Notes under the pieces: model-generated | Told to the model about the DNA's origin: nothing | The model's database searches: none | What the model saw: the letters and a program-made list of their open reading frames with translations, nothing else | Assembly: GCA_020638195.1 (NCBI GenBank) | Contig: JACKJC010000001.1 | Span: 671,001 to 735,000, forward strand | Source: Methylobacteriaceae bacterium | GTDB taxonomy: Bacteria; Pseudomonadota; Alphaproteobacteria; Rhizobiales; Beijerinckiaceae | DNA: 64,000 nucleotides | Reading direction: 5' to 3' | Program-made: the position numbers and the translations under genes | Shown: in pieces, positions 16,603 to 25,578 of the stretch | How positions within the stretch are numbered: the first letter of the stretch is position 1 | Layout: the number at the start of each line of letters is the position of its first letter

Positions 16603-17466
16603 GTGCCCGCCAATTCCGTCCGAAACAGCCCCCGTCCGGCTATCGCCATCTCCATCGTCGCGCTGGGCCTCGCCATGGGGCTGGGGCTCGGGGGCTGCAA
16701 TCGACCATCCATGTCCGACGTGACGGGTTCGATCGGCGGCAACGACGCTTTGCCGAACAATGCCGCCGGCCTGCGCCGCTACGCCGAGGAATGGGGCCGG
16801 CGCTACGATTCCAATCGCACCGACAAGCGCATCGCCATGAACTACGCGCGCGCCCTTCGCGCGTTGACGCAGCATTCCCAGGCGGTCGCGGTCCTGCGCG
16901 GCCTCGCCATCACCCATCCGCGCGACATGGAAGTGCTCGGCGCCTACGGCAAGGCGCTCGCCGACGACGGCAAGCTGCAGGAAGCAGCCAAAGTGCTGCA
17001 GAACGCGCATACGCCGGAGCGGCCGAACTGGTCGATTCTGTCGGCGCAGGGATCGGTCGCCGATCAGCTCGGCGACCACGATCGCGCGCGCGAATACTAC
17101 GGTTCCGCGCTGAAAATGCGCCCCAACGATCCGGCCGTCCTGTCCAATCTCGGCCTGTCCTACGCCCTGTCACGCAATCTGCCGATGGCGGAGACGACAT
17201 TGCGGGAGGCGGCGGCCCAGCCGGCGGCCGACATGCGCGTGCGCCAGAATCTCGCGCTCGTGCTCGCCCTGCAGGGCAAGTTCGGCGAGGCCGAAGAGAT
17301 CTCGCGCCGCGATCTCGCGCCGGCGGACGCCGCGTCCAATGTCGCGGAAATCCGTCGCATGATCTCGCAGTCGAACACCTGGAGCACGATCCGGAAAGTC
17401 GACGGCAAGACCGCCGCGCGATCCAAGGGCGCAGCCGCAAGACGCACGACGCGCAACCCCGGCTGA
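16603..17466 (+). CDS. tadD: TadD-like TPR lipoprotein of the Tad pilus
   Basis: TadD is a tetratricopeptide-repeat lipoprotein thought to help assemble the Tad secretin or pilus. From a GTG at 16603 the protein has 287 residues and a lipoprotein signal peptide: IAISIVALGLAMGLGLGGC with the lipid-bearing Cys at residue 32. TPR-type helices follow from about residue 60 (NYARALRALTQHSQAVAVL, GAYGKALADDGKLQEAAKVL, SAQGSVADQLGDHDRAREYY, SNLGLSYALSRNLPMAETTL). GTG was chosen because GGATCGAG precedes it and the signal peptide then begins properly; an ATG at 16513 would be longer and lies inside the divergent promoter. It converges on tadC across a strong terminator. Confidence 0.85.
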   Translation: MPANSVRNSPRPAIAISIVALGLAMGLGLGGCNRPSMSDVTGSIGGNDALPNNAAGLRRYAEEWGRRYDSNRTDKRIAMNYARALRALTQHSQAVAVLRGLAITHPRDMEVLGAYGKALADDGKLQEAAKVLQNAHTPERPNWSILSAQGSVADQLGDHDRAREYYGSALKMRPNDPAVLSNLGLSYALSRNLPMAETTLREAAAQPAADMRVRQNLALVLALQGKFGEAEEISRRDLAPADAASNVAEIRRMISQSNTWSTIRKVDGKTAARSKGAAARRTTRNPG

Positions 17467-17501
17467 TCGACCGTCGCCCTGTTCGAAGGGTATTCAGGAA
17501 C

Positions 17502-17534
17502 AAAAAAACGCGCGCCCCGTGGCGCGCGTTTTTC
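17502..17534. terminator. Bidirectional rho-independent terminator between tadD and tadC
   Basis: A 9-bp perfect stem (17508-17516 with 17521-17529), loop CCGT, is flanked by seven A on the left and five T on the right. The symmetrical A and T tracts let it stop transcription of both converging genes. Confidence 0.9.
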
Positions 17535-17558
17535 TTTTGTCGGAGGCGCGCCGCGCCC

Positions 17559-18539
17559 TTACATCAGCTTCTCGGACATCTGGATCAGCGCCGGCGTCAG
17601 GATGACGGCGAACAGCACCGGCAGGAAAAAGACGATCATCGGCACGGTGAGTTTCGGCGGCAGGGCGGCCGCCTTGCGCTCGGCTTCCAGAAGGCGCGCG
17701 TCGCGGCCTTCCTGCGCGACGACACGCAGCGCCTGCCCGAGCGGCGTGCCGTATTTTTCAGCCTGGATGAGCACGGTCGACACCTGCTTCAATCCGTCGA
17801 CGCCGGTGCGGACACCGAGATTCTCGTATGCTTGCCGGCGGTCCGGCAGGTAGGAGAGCTCGGCGGTCGTCAGTGCGAATTCCTCGGCCATCTCGATTGA
17901 TTGAATGCCGATTTCGCTCGCGACCTTGCGGAAGGCGTGCTCGATCGACATGCCCGATTCGACGCAGATCAGAATAAGATCCATCGAGTCGGGAAAGGCG
18001 CGGCGCATCGAAGCCTGACGCTTGGAAATCTTGTTCTTGAGGAACAGTTCCGGCGCCTTGAGGCCGAGATAGGCGGCGGCGATCGCCGAGCCGATCTTCG
18101 TGATGACCATCATGTCGGAGCCGAACATGAGGAACATGTAGAGGAGCGTGACGACGAACAGGCCGATCGGCGCGATCGCCCGGAAGAACAGGAAGGCGAC
18201 CTCCGCCTGACGACCGCGAAAGCCCGCCATGGTGAGTTGCATTTTCGCTTCTTCGGTTCCCAGCCACTTCTCGAGGCTGAAATTCTCGACGAGCTGGCGC
18301 ATATAGGCCTTGGGCTGCGTACGCAGCGACACCGTCTTGTCGCGGTGGGCGAGGCGCTCGCGCTCGCGCGCGCGGATCTTCTCGCGCTCGCTGGCGACGG
18401 ACTTCATTCGCTTGGAGAGCGAATCGGAATCGAGCAGCGGCATGGCGATCGTCAGGATCGTCGCAATGACGGCGACCGCGACCAGCAGCGCCACCACGGT
18501 GCTCGGATTGCTCAGCTTGTCGTAGATCTGCTTGATCAT
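17559..18539 (-). CDS. tadC: Tad pilus inner-membrane platform protein TadC
   Basis: TadC is one of two integral membrane platform proteins of the Tad/Flp pilus, of the type II secretion F (T2SSF) family. It has 326 residues with an N-terminal transmembrane helix (VVALLVAVAVIATILTIAM), two central helices (FLFFRAIAPIGLFVVTLLYMFL region and IGSAIAAAYLGL), and a C-terminal helix (LTVPMIVFFLPVLFAVILTP). The cytoplasmic T2SSF domain contains FPDSMDLILICVESGMSIEHAF and the KYGTPLGQALRV motif typical of this family. It follows tadB after 24 bp and ends the minus-strand Tad operon at a terminator. Confidence 0.95.
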   Translation of the reverse strand: MIKQIYDKLSNPSTVVALLVAVAVIATILTIAMPLLDSDSLSKRMKSVASEREKIRARERERLAHRDKTVSLRTQPKAYMRQLVENFSLEKWLGTEEAKMQLTMAGFRGRQAEVAFLFFRAIAPIGLFVVTLLYMFLMFGSDMMVITKIGSAIAAAYLGLKAPELFLKNKISKRQASMRRAFPDSMDLILICVESGMSIEHAFRKVASEIGIQSIEMAEEFALTTAELSYLPDRRQAYENLGVRTGVDGLKQVSTVLIQAEKYGTPLGQALRVVAQEGRDARLLEAERKAAALPPKLTVPMIVFFLPVLFAVILTPALIQMSEKLM

Positions 18540-18563
18540 GGATGTGCCCCGGCGCGCTCGCCG

Positions 18564-19544
18564 TCAGAAATCGAACTGGATCATCTTCCGCATGACGGCG
18601 ATCCCGATCACCATCCAGCAACCGCTGGCGACGAGCACGATACGACCGGTCATGGTCGTGAAGAGAAGCGACAGATATTCGGGCGAAGACAGGTAGACGA
18701 GACCGCAGACCAGAAACGGAAGGGCGCCGATGATGCCGGCCGACGCCTTGGCTTCGGCCGACATGGCGTTGACCTTCAGCCGCATCTTCTTGCGGTCGCG
18801 CAGTACGCGCGAGAGATTGCCGAGCGCTTCGGAGAGATTGCCGCCGGACTTCTGTTGCAGATTGACGACGATCGAGAAGAAGTTGGCTTCCGCGACCGGC
18901 ATGCTTTCCGCCATGCGATCGCAGGATTCGCCGATCGAGAGTCCGATCGACTGGGCCTCGAGAATGCGCCGGAATTCGCTGCGCACCGGTTCGGGAGATT
19001 CGGCGGCGATGATGGCGACGCATTGCGTCAGCGGCAGACCGGCCTTGACGCCGCGGATGATGATGTCGACCGCGCCGGGAAATTCCGAGAGAAACTTCTT
19101 GAAGCGACGCTTGATCCTGAAGTTGACGAACCAGCGTGGCAATCCAAGCCCGGCGACGACGCCTGCGCCGAGCGCGATCAGCGGATCGCCATACGAGACG
19201 AAGCCGAAGAACGCTACGCCGACGCCGACGCCGGCGGAGATCAGATAGAAATTTTTCACTTCGACCGTCATGCCAGCCTGCAGCAGCTTGGAGGCCAGCG
19301 TGTTCGTCTTCTTGCGCGACTCGGTCTCGAGTTCGCGTACGCTTTCGAGAATTTGCTGACGGCGCTTGGTTGGATCGACCTGTCGGTCGCCGCGCTTGCT
19401 CTTGGTCGAGCTCGTTCCCTGGAACTGCGAGCGGCGTTTTTCGGCCGCCACCTGGCCCGAGAGATAGGGATAGACGAAGACATAGAAGAGCCCGCCCGCG
19501 GCGAGCATCATCAAACCCATGAAGATCAGCGACTGCTGTTCCAT
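18564..19544 (-). CDS. tadB: Tad pilus inner-membrane platform protein TadB
   Basis: TadB partners TadC in the inner-membrane platform driven by the TadA ATPase. It also has 326 residues and a T2SSF domain: FPGAVDIIIRGVKAGLPLTQC and the second-half KSGGNLSEALGNLSRVLRDR. An N-terminal membrane helix (LIFMGLMMLAAGGLFYVFVYPYL) and three further hydrophobic stretches are visible, including GIIGALPFLVCGLVYL. A basic low-complexity segment (QGTSSTKSKRGDRQVDPTKRR) links the first helix to the body. The start lies 13 bp from the tadA stop, so they are cotranscribed. Confidence 0.95.
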   Translation of the reverse strand: MEQQSLIFMGLMMLAAGGLFYVFVYPYLSGQVAAEKRRSQFQGTSSTKSKRGDRQVDPTKRRQQILESVRELETESRKKTNTLASKLLQAGMTVEVKNFYLISAGVGVGVAFFGFVSYGDPLIALGAGVVAGLGLPRWFVNFRIKRRFKKFLSEFPGAVDIIIRGVKAGLPLTQCVAIIAAESPEPVRSEFRRILEAQSIGLSIGESCDRMAESMPVAEANFFSIVVNLQQKSGGNLSEALGNLSRVLRDRKKMRLKVNAMSAEAKASAGIIGALPFLVCGLVYLSSPEYLSLLFTTMTGRIVLVASGCWMVIGIAVMRKMIQFDF

Positions 19545-19557
19545 CTCGACCGTCCGA

Positions 19558-21000
19558 TCAGTCCTGGCCGACTTCGCCCGCGTCGAGCGCGGCGCCGAGT
19601 CGTTCCTCTTCGCCGTAGTAGCGCGCGCGCTCCCAGAAGCGCGGCTTGCCGACGCCGGTTGAACGGTGGCGGCCGATCAGGCGACCGTTCGCGTCCTCGC
19701 CGGCGATGTCGTAGACGAGCAGGTCCTGCGTGATGATCACGTCGCCTTCCAGGCCCATCACTTCGGTGACATGCGTGATACGACGCGAACCGTCGCGCAG
19801 ACGGGCGGCCTGCACGATCACGTCCACGGACGAAACGATCATCTCGCGGATCGTGCGCGACGGCAGCGAGAAGCCGCCCATCGTGATCATCGATTCGAGA
19901 CGGCTCAGGGCCTCGCGCGGCGAGTTGGCGTGCAGCGTTCCCATCGATCCATCGTGACCCGTGTTCATCGCCTGCAAGAGGTCGAACGCCTCGGGTCCGC
20001 GCACTTCGCCGACGATGATCCGCTCGGGTCGCATGCGCAGGCAGTTCTTGACGAGGTCGCGCATAGTGACCTGGCCGGTGCCTTCCAGGTTGGGCGGCCT
20101 TGTTTCCAGGCGCACGACATGCGGCTGTTGCAGCTGCAGTTCCGCCGCGTCCTCGCAGGTAATGATGCGTTCGTCGGAATCGATGTAGTTCGTCAGGCAG
20201 TTGAGCAGCGTCGTCTTGCCGGAGCCCGTACCGCCGGAGATCAGTGTATTGCAGCGAACGCGGCCGATCACCTTCAGGAGATCGGCGCCGGGCTCGGAAA
20301 TCGCTCCGAAGCGCTGCAGCTGGTCTAGAGTGAGCTTGTCCTTGCGGAATTTACGAATGGTGAGCGCGGGTCCGTCGATCGCCAGCGGCGGCGCGATGAC
20401 GTTGACGCGGGAGCCGTCGGCGAGGCGCGCGTCGCAGATCGGGGACGCTTCGTCGACACGACGGCCGACCTGACTGACGATGCGCTGGCAGATATTCATC
20501 AGCTGCGCGTTGTCGCGGAAGCGGATGCTGGTGAGCTGGATCTTGCCGGAGACTTCGATGTAGGTCTTCAGCGCGCCGTTGACCATGATGTCGGCGATAT
20601 CGTCGCGCGCGAGCAGAGGCTCGAGCGGGCCGTAGCCGAGCACGTCGTTACAGATGTCTTCGAGCAGCTCCTCCTGCTCGGAGATCGACATCACGACATT
20701 CTTGATCGAGATGATCTCGTTGACGATGTCGCGGATTTCCTCGCGCGCGGCGTCCGGCTCCAGCTTCGAGAGCTGCGCGAGATCGATCGCCTCGATCAGC
20801 GCGCCGAAGATCATGCTCTTGGTGATGTAGTATTCGTCGGAGCGCCGCGTTTCCATGGGCATCGGCGCGGCAGGAGTCGCGGGCGACGCGGTCTTCGATG
20901 GGGCCGGCGCCTGCGCCGCGGGGCGCGATTCGGCCGCGCCAGCGCCCGCCGCCGGCTTTTGCGGAGCGCCGCCTCCGAACGTCGGACGCTTACCGAACAT
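19558..21000 (-). CDS. cpaF: Tad pilus assembly ATPase TadA/CpaF
   Basis: CpaF/TadA is the hexameric secretion ATPase that powers Flp pilus assembly. It has 480 residues. The Ala/Pro-rich N-terminus (about 45 residues) is followed by a helical N-terminal domain and the RecA-like domain with Walker A SGGTGSGKTTLLN near residue 262, the Asp box and Walker B (ERIIVGEVRGPEAFDLLQAM), and the His box NTGHDGSMGTLHANSPREAL. The TadA-specific DDIADIMVNG and RRVDEASPICDARL elements are present. It sits between cpaE and tadB on the same strand. Confidence 0.97.
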   Translation of the reverse strand: MFGKRPTFGGGAPQKPAAGAGAAESRPAAQAPAPSKTASPATPAAPMPMETRRSDEYYITKSMIFGALIEAIDLAQLSKLEPDAAREEIRDIVNEIISIKNVVMSISEQEELLEDICNDVLGYGPLEPLLARDDIADIMVNGALKTYIEVSGKIQLTSIRFRDNAQLMNICQRIVSQVGRRVDEASPICDARLADGSRVNVIAPPLAIDGPALTIRKFRKDKLTLDQLQRFGAISEPGADLLKVIGRVRCNTLISGGTGSGKTTLLNCLTNYIDSDERIITCEDAAELQLQQPHVVRLETRPPNLEGTGQVTMRDLVKNCLRMRPERIIVGEVRGPEAFDLLQAMNTGHDGSMGTLHANSPREALSRLESMITMGGFSLPSRTIREMIVSSVDVIVQAARLRDGSRRITHVTEVMGLEGDVIITQDLLVYDIAGEDANGRLIGRHRSTGVGKPRFWERARYYGEEERLGAALDAGEVGQD

Positions 21001-21044
21001 GTATCACTCTCCCGCCATCGATCGAAGCCGGACCGGTCATATGC

Positions 21045-22310
21045 TTACGACGCCTTGCGTTTCAGGATGCGCGCCATGATCGGGTCGAGCAGCGTCTTTT
21101 TCTGTTTCTTCGCTTCGGCGCGCCCCATCACGGTGCGACCGATCTCCGAAAGGACTTCGCCGGTCTTGCTCGCGGAATCGACCTCCACGATCATCTGACC
21201 ATTGTTCGTCGCCGTGCCGAACAGCTTGGCGTCGAACGGGATGACGCCGATCGCGTCCGTCTCGACCGCCTTCGTGAAATCCTTCAGCTCGATTTCGGGT
21301 CGTTTCAGCACGCCGACATTGTTCATGACCAGACGTGGCTTGTGATCGTTCGGTCGCGACGCCCTCAACACATCGAGCAGGCTCTTGGCGTTGCGCAGAT
21401 TGGCGAGGTCGGGCGAGGCGACGACGACGACATCGTCGGCCGATGTCAGCACACGTTTCGACCAGGATGTCCAGACATGCGGCACATCGACGATGATGCA
21501 GGGCACGCTCGACCGCAGGATGTCGAAAATCGCGTCGAAGGCCGTCTCATCGAAATCATAGATGCGATCCAGCGTCGCGGAGGCGGCGAGCAGGCTCAGA
21601 TGATCCGAACATTTCGACAGCAACCGGTCGATCATGTTGGCGTCGACGCGATCCGGCGCGAATACGGCGTCGGCGATGCCCTGCGGCGGATCCTGGTTGA
21701 AATCGAGTCCCGCCGTCCCGTAGGCGAGGTCCATGTCCGCGATGACGGTCTCGATCTCAAGGTCGCGCGCGATCGACCAGCCGACATTGTGCGCGATCGT
21801 CGAGGAGCCGACGCCGCCCTTCGCGCCGACGAAGGCGATCACGCGGCCGAGCGGCTCCGTTCCGTCGCCGGAGTAGAGCGCGGACACGGCACGAATGAAG
21901 TCGAGCACGTCGAGCGGCATGACGAGATAGTCGCTGATGCCGCGCGCCATCAGCTCGCGATAGAGCGCGATGTCGTTCGTGCGTCCGACGATCACGACCT
22001 TGGTGCCGGCGTCGCAGAATTGCGCGAGATCGTCGAGATCGCTGTGCAGCTTCGAGCGATCGGGCCCCACTTCGAGCACGATCAGATTGGGCGTGGGCGC
22101 CGTGCGATAGGCCTCGATCGCCGCGGGCGCGCCGCCCATGTGGACTTTCACATGGGCCTTGTCCATCCGGCGATCGCCCGCCGCGTCCGAGACCACGGCG
22201 GCGAGATCCGAGGTCTCGCAGAAGACCTGCATCGAGATGCGCGGGATCGCCGCGATCTGTTCATGTTCGGGCGTGCGGGCCTGCGAGGGAGGCAGTTCGT
22301 CGTCGATCAT
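21045..22310 (-). CDS. cpaE: CpaE-like pilus assembly ATPase (receiver-like + MinD/ParA fold)
   Basis: CpaE/TadZ proteins localise the Tad machinery in the cell. The 421-residue protein has an N-terminal degenerate receiver-like domain (about residues 25-150; LIVLEVGPD, KVVIVGRTND, ISDYLVMPLD), then a ParA/MinD-type ATPase with the deviant Walker A GAKGGVGSSTIAHN near residue 163. DMDLAYGTAGLDFNQDP and IIVDVPHVWTSWSK mark the next ATPase motifs. It starts 3 bp after the cpaD stop. The C-terminus is strongly basic (KKQKKTLLDPIMARILKRKAS). Confidence 0.95.
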   Translation of the reverse strand: MIDDELPPSQARTPEHEQIAAIPRISMQVFCETSDLAAVVSDAAGDRRMDKAHVKVHMGGAPAAIEAYRTAPTPNLIVLEVGPDRSKLHSDLDDLAQFCDAGTKVVIVGRTNDIALYRELMARGISDYLVMPLDVLDFIRAVSALYSGDGTEPLGRVIAFVGAKGGVGSSTIAHNVGWSIARDLEIETVIADMDLAYGTAGLDFNQDPPQGIADAVFAPDRVDANMIDRLLSKCSDHLSLLAASATLDRIYDFDETAFDAIFDILRSSVPCIIVDVPHVWTSWSKRVLTSADDVVVVASPDLANLRNAKSLLDVLRASRPNDHKPRLVMNNVGVLKRPEIELKDFTKAVETDAIGVIPFDAKLFGTATNNGQMIVEVDSASKTGEVLSEIGRTVMGRAEAKKQKKTLLDPIMARILKRKAS

Positions 22311-22313
22311 GCG

Positions 22314-23063
22314 TCAGCCTCCGACCGAGCCGATGCTGCTGTTCTTGGTCGACCAGTTGGTCGCCGGATCAGCGCCCTTGCGGACATTGCCGATGGCGCG
22401 CATCCGCATGCTCGGATCCGCCGGCGTCTCGCCGCGCGGTTCGGCGAGATCGCGCGGATCGGCGACCTGCGTGGCGATCATGTTCTGGCTCGCGCAGCCG
22501 AAGTTCCAGTAGCTGCGATTTTGCCAGCCGTCGGTGGAGGAGGCGGAGGCGAGATCCTCCGGCCAGTCGCCGCACTTGTGCACGACCTTGGCCTTCAGTC
22601 CTTCGAAGGCGAGGCGAACGGGCGCCGCCAGCGAGGGATTCTCGACCGGATAGTGGCTGACCATCACCGGAGCGATCGCGCCGGATTTGGCCAGTTCGCG
22701 ACGGATCGGTTCGATCGCGCGAACGCCGGCCTCGGCGCCGGGCCCGCTCTGCGGCACCGTGATCGAGATCGGACCCGAGCCGATTTCGCTGTAGCGGCGG
22801 GCGAAAGCCATCACCTGCTCCTGCGACCGGAGGTCGAGGCGCTCGCGTCCCGAGCTCGGGAACACGTCGAGCGTGTGCCGTTGGTTCATGAGCGCGATCG
22901 GATGGCGCAGGCGCGCATCCATGCCGTTCTCGGCGTCGATCTTGGTGCGGGGCGCGCCGCAGCCCGCCAGCGGCGCGGCGAGCGCAAGCGCCAGCAATGC
23001 GGCCAGAGGCCTTGTCCGCGAGGGAAGTGTGAAGCTCAGCGCGTTACGCGACCGACTTGCCAT
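22314..23063 (-). CDS. cpaD: CpaD-like pilus assembly lipoprotein
   Basis: CpaD is an outer-membrane-associated lipoprotein of the Tad secretin complex. It has 249 residues with a lipoprotein signal: RPLAALLALALAAPLAGC with a lipobox LAGC. The mature domain shows the family's LDVFPSSGRERLDLRSQEQVMAFARRY and QNRSYWNFGCASQNMIATQVADPRDLAEPR sequences; the second contains the N-x-GCA-x-Q-N-x-A pattern typical of CpaD. The ATG at 23063 is preceded by AAGGACT. It is 20 bp downstream of cpaC and 3 bp upstream of cpaE. Confidence 0.95.
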   Translation of the reverse strand: MASRSRNALSFTLPSRTRPLAALLALALAAPLAGCGAPRTKIDAENGMDARLRHPIALMNQRHTLDVFPSSGRERLDLRSQEQVMAFARRYSEIGSGPISITVPQSGPGAEAGVRAIEPIRRELAKSGAIAPVMVSHYPVENPSLAAPVRLAFEGLKAKVVHKCGDWPEDLASASSTDGWQNRSYWNFGCASQNMIATQVADPRDLAEPRGETPADPSMRMRAIGNVRKGADPATNWSTKNSSIGSVGG

Positions 23064-23083
23064 TTGAGTGAGTCCTTTTGCGC

Positions 23084-24550
23084 TCAATCCTGGATGAACC
23101 CGAAGCGACCCTTCCAGTTCTGGGCGGCGCGCGGGTTGGACTTGGTTGAATAGAGGCGGTTGACGCGACCGAGCAGCCACGCCTGCGGGTCGCTGGCGTC
23201 GGTGAAGCCGTCGTCGGGACGCTGGATCTCGTTCGGAGAAACCGACTTGGCGATGTAGGGCGTCACGATGATCATCAGCTCTGTTTCCTGGCGCTGGTAG
23301 TCGCGCGAGCGGAACAGCGCGCCCAGGATCGGAAGATTGAGCAGGCCGGGCAGGCCAGTGATCGAATGGCGCGAATTGTTGGTGATCAGGCCTGCGGTCG
23401 CCAGCGAACCGCCGGAAGGCAGTTCCACCGATGTCTCGTGCTTGCGGGTGCGGAAGCCCGGGACCGAGATCGAGTTGATCGTCAGCGTCTGCGTCGTGTC
23501 GACCTCCGTCACTTCGGTGGCGAGACGCAGCAGGATGCGTCCGTCGCCGACGACGACCGGCGTCATGTTCAGCGTGATGCCGTAAGGCTTGAAGCTGACC
23601 GTGTTCTGGCAGGTCGTGACGCCGAGGCTTGTCGAGCACGCCGAATTGGCGGGCACCGGCAATTCGCCGCCGACCGTGAATTTCGCGCTTTCGCCGGAGA
23701 CCGCCGTCACGGTCGGTTCGGCGAGAATGCGCGACACGCCCCAGCGCTCGAAGGCCGACAGGGTCGCGGACAATCCGGTTCCGAGCGGAACGGTCAGGCC
23801 GCTGTTCGACAGCGAGCCGTTGAGGCCATAGGGGTTGTGCTGCGTCAGCGTCGCCCAGGTTGTCTTGAGGATGTTGTCCCCACTCGGCGACGTCGACACG
23901 CCCAGCTGCTTGAGCGCGGTGCGCTGCACCTCGGCGATGGTGAGTTTCACCATCACCTGGTCCTGGCCGCGGATCGAGATCGCATTGACCACGGTGTTGT
24001 CGGGCGAGGCCGCGCCGGAGGCGGCGGCGGCGCCGACGCGCGCGACAAAGGCCTTGGCGACATCGACAGCGGTCGACGCTTCGCCGGCCGACTGCGCCTC
24101 GCCGGTCAGCACGATCGAATCGTTGACCTGCTTGACCACGATCCGGCTGCGCGGCAGCGCGGTGCGCAGCAGCTTGTCGAGTTCATCGAGATCGCGTCCC
24201 ACGTTCATCTCGATATTGGCGATCTGACGACCGTCGCTGGACATGGCGAGGATCGTGGTCTGGCCGGTGCCCAGGCCCATGACGTAGAGCTTGCGTGTCG
24301 AGCGAACCACGGCGTTCGCGACCTTGGGGTCGCCGACGACGATCTCGGCCGCGTCCGCGGGCAGGTCGACGATGATCGTGCGACCGACGCCGAGCGTGAC
24401 TCGCTTCGCGAACATGGCCGCCGCCGGAGATTCGATGCCGCCGCCACGCCGCTGCGCGAAGGCGGTCGAAGGCGCCCCGACCGGCGCGAGCGTCAAGGCG
24501 ACCGCGCCGATGGTCAGGCCAGAGGTCAGTCGTCGCGACAGCGCGCCCAT
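23084..24550 (-). CDS. cpaC: CpaC-like Tad pilus secretin
   Basis: This is the outer-membrane secretin (RcpA/CpaC) through which the Flp pilus passes. From the ATG at 24550 it has 488 residues with a Sec signal peptide (LTIGAVALTLAPVGAPSTAFAQ). A pilus-assembly N-terminal domain (GVGRTIIVDLPADAAEIVVGDPKVANAVV) and a BON-like segment (LRTALPRSRIVVKQVNDSIVLTGEAQSA) precede the secretin domain, which ends with VELPSGGSLATAGLI, LPGLLNLPILGALFRSRDYQ and ELMIIVTPYI. The strong GGAAGGA just upstream decides this start. A longer in-frame ATG at 24634 would overlap the cpaB stop by ATGA but adds 28 residues without a signal-like character. Confidence 0.95.
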   Translation of the reverse strand: MGALSRRLTSGLTIGAVALTLAPVGAPSTAFAQRRGGGIESPAAAMFAKRVTLGVGRTIIVDLPADAAEIVVGDPKVANAVVRSTRKLYVMGLGTGQTTILAMSSDGRQIANIEMNVGRDLDELDKLLRTALPRSRIVVKQVNDSIVLTGEAQSAGEASTAVDVAKAFVARVGAAAASGAASPDNTVVNAISIRGQDQVMVKLTIAEVQRTALKQLGVSTSPSGDNILKTTWATLTQHNPYGLNGSLSNSGLTVPLGTGLSATLSAFERWGVSRILAEPTVTAVSGESAKFTVGGELPVPANSACSTSLGVTTCQNTVSFKPYGITLNMTPVVVGDGRILLRLATEVTEVDTTQTLTINSISVPGFRTRKHETSVELPSGGSLATAGLITNNSRHSITGLPGLLNLPILGALFRSRDYQRQETELMIIVTPYIAKSVSPNEIQRPDDGFTDASDPQAWLLGRVNRLYSTKSNPRAAQNWKGRFGFIQD

Positions 24551-24633
24551 GATCGTCCTTCCGGTTGTGTCGGCGCTGGCGCGCACTGGCGATTCGTTCC
24601 GCATCGCTTCGTTCCGCATCCCTTTGGTGGGCA

Positions 24634-25440
24634 TCACTTCGGCCTTGCGCTGGTCGTCACGCCGTAGCGGATGATGGTGATCGTCTTGTCGTCGGATTTC
24701 GTGTCCGGGGTCGGTTCCTCGACCTTGGCGACGGTGTCGAGCAGGCTGCGCAGCGTCAGCGAGAGCTGACCGGTGCGCTGCGCGAGCGTGATCGTTTCGG
24801 CCTGCTTGGGGTCGAGCTCCAGAGTCGCGTTCGAACCGATGATGACCGTCTTGCCGTTCTCGGTCTGGACGTTCTGGCCGACGGCGAGAACCTTGACGTT
24901 GCGCAGAAGCGTTTCCGTCACGAAGGCGTCGGGCTGCCCGGCCTTCGCGGCGTCCTCGTCGCGATAGGTGCGCAGTACGTCCACGCGATCGTTCGGCAGC
25001 ACGAAGCCGCCGGCCGAGGTCGCGCCGCTGGCGTCGATATTGATGGCGACGGAGCGCTTGCCCTGGGCGACCAGCGTGGCCATCAAGCCCGCCGTCGGTC
25101 CCTTCACGAGCCGCTCCTTGCGCATCGGCTCTTCGGCGAGAAAGCCGCCGCGCACGATCGAGCCCTTGAGATCCTGAATGGCGTTGGGTTCGGCGCTTTT
25201 GCGAATCACGCCCTGGATCGGGCTGCTTTTCGGCCATGCCTGCCAATGCATCATGGTCTCGTCGAGAACCTTGCCGTAGTCGAGCGGCACGGCGGCGACG
25301 AGAACGTCGTCATTGTCTATGACGGGCGCCACTGCTTTGACGACCTGAACCGGCTGTGGCTGCTGGGAGGGCATCAGGAGATAGGCTCCCGCGCCTGCCG
25401 CCAACGCTACGCCCAAGACGGCGATCTGAGCTTTTTTCAT
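24634..25440 (-). CDS. cpaB: CpaB/RcpC-like Flp pilus assembly protein
   Basis: CpaB/RcpC is a periplasmic, membrane-anchored component of the Tad secretin complex. It has 268 residues from the ATG at 25440 (MKKAQIAV), chosen over nearby TTG and GTG codons. An N-terminal signal anchor (IAVLGVALAAGAGAYLLM) precedes an SAF domain (VPLDYGKVLD, IVRGGFLAEEPM) and the RcpC domain with VAQGKRSVAINIDASGATSAGGFVLPNDRVDVL, split here as a family hallmark, then ETLLRNVKVLAVGQN. It is first of the long minus-strand cpaB-C-D-E-F-tadB-C run. Its stop overlaps a possible alternative start of cpaC. Confidence 0.95.
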   Translation of the reverse strand: MKKAQIAVLGVALAAGAGAYLLMPSQQPQPVQVVKAVAPVIDNDDVLVAAVPLDYGKVLDETMMHWQAWPKSSPIQGVIRKSAEPNAIQDLKGSIVRGGFLAEEPMRKERLVKGPTAGLMATLVAQGKRSVAINIDASGATSAGGFVLPNDRVDVLRTYRDEDAAKAGQPDAFVTETLLRNVKVLAVGQNVQTENGKTVIIGSNATLELDPKQAETITLAQRTGQLSLTLRSLLDTVAKVEEPTPDTKSDDKTITIIRYGVTTSARPK

Positions 25441-25578
25441 AGTCACCAAACCCGAAGCTACGACGCATGTCGTTGCGAGGATTTGAGCAATGAAACGTCA
25501 AATTAAGGTTAACCGATCCTATCCAATGCGATCTATTTGAAGGGGTTCGCCGTCTCGGTTCGGGGCGGATCCCCCGTA

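Noticed and set aside
20898..23153. Plus-strand open frame of about 750 codons opposite cpaE, cpaD and the end of cpaC.
   Set aside because: It is a mirror of strongly conserved Tad genes and has no recognisable domain.
24551..25246. N-terminal extension of cpaC that would fuse it to cpaB.
   Set aside because: The extension covers cpaB in another frame and looks like shadow sequence; cpaB itself is intact and the secretin has its own signal peptide and ribosome site.
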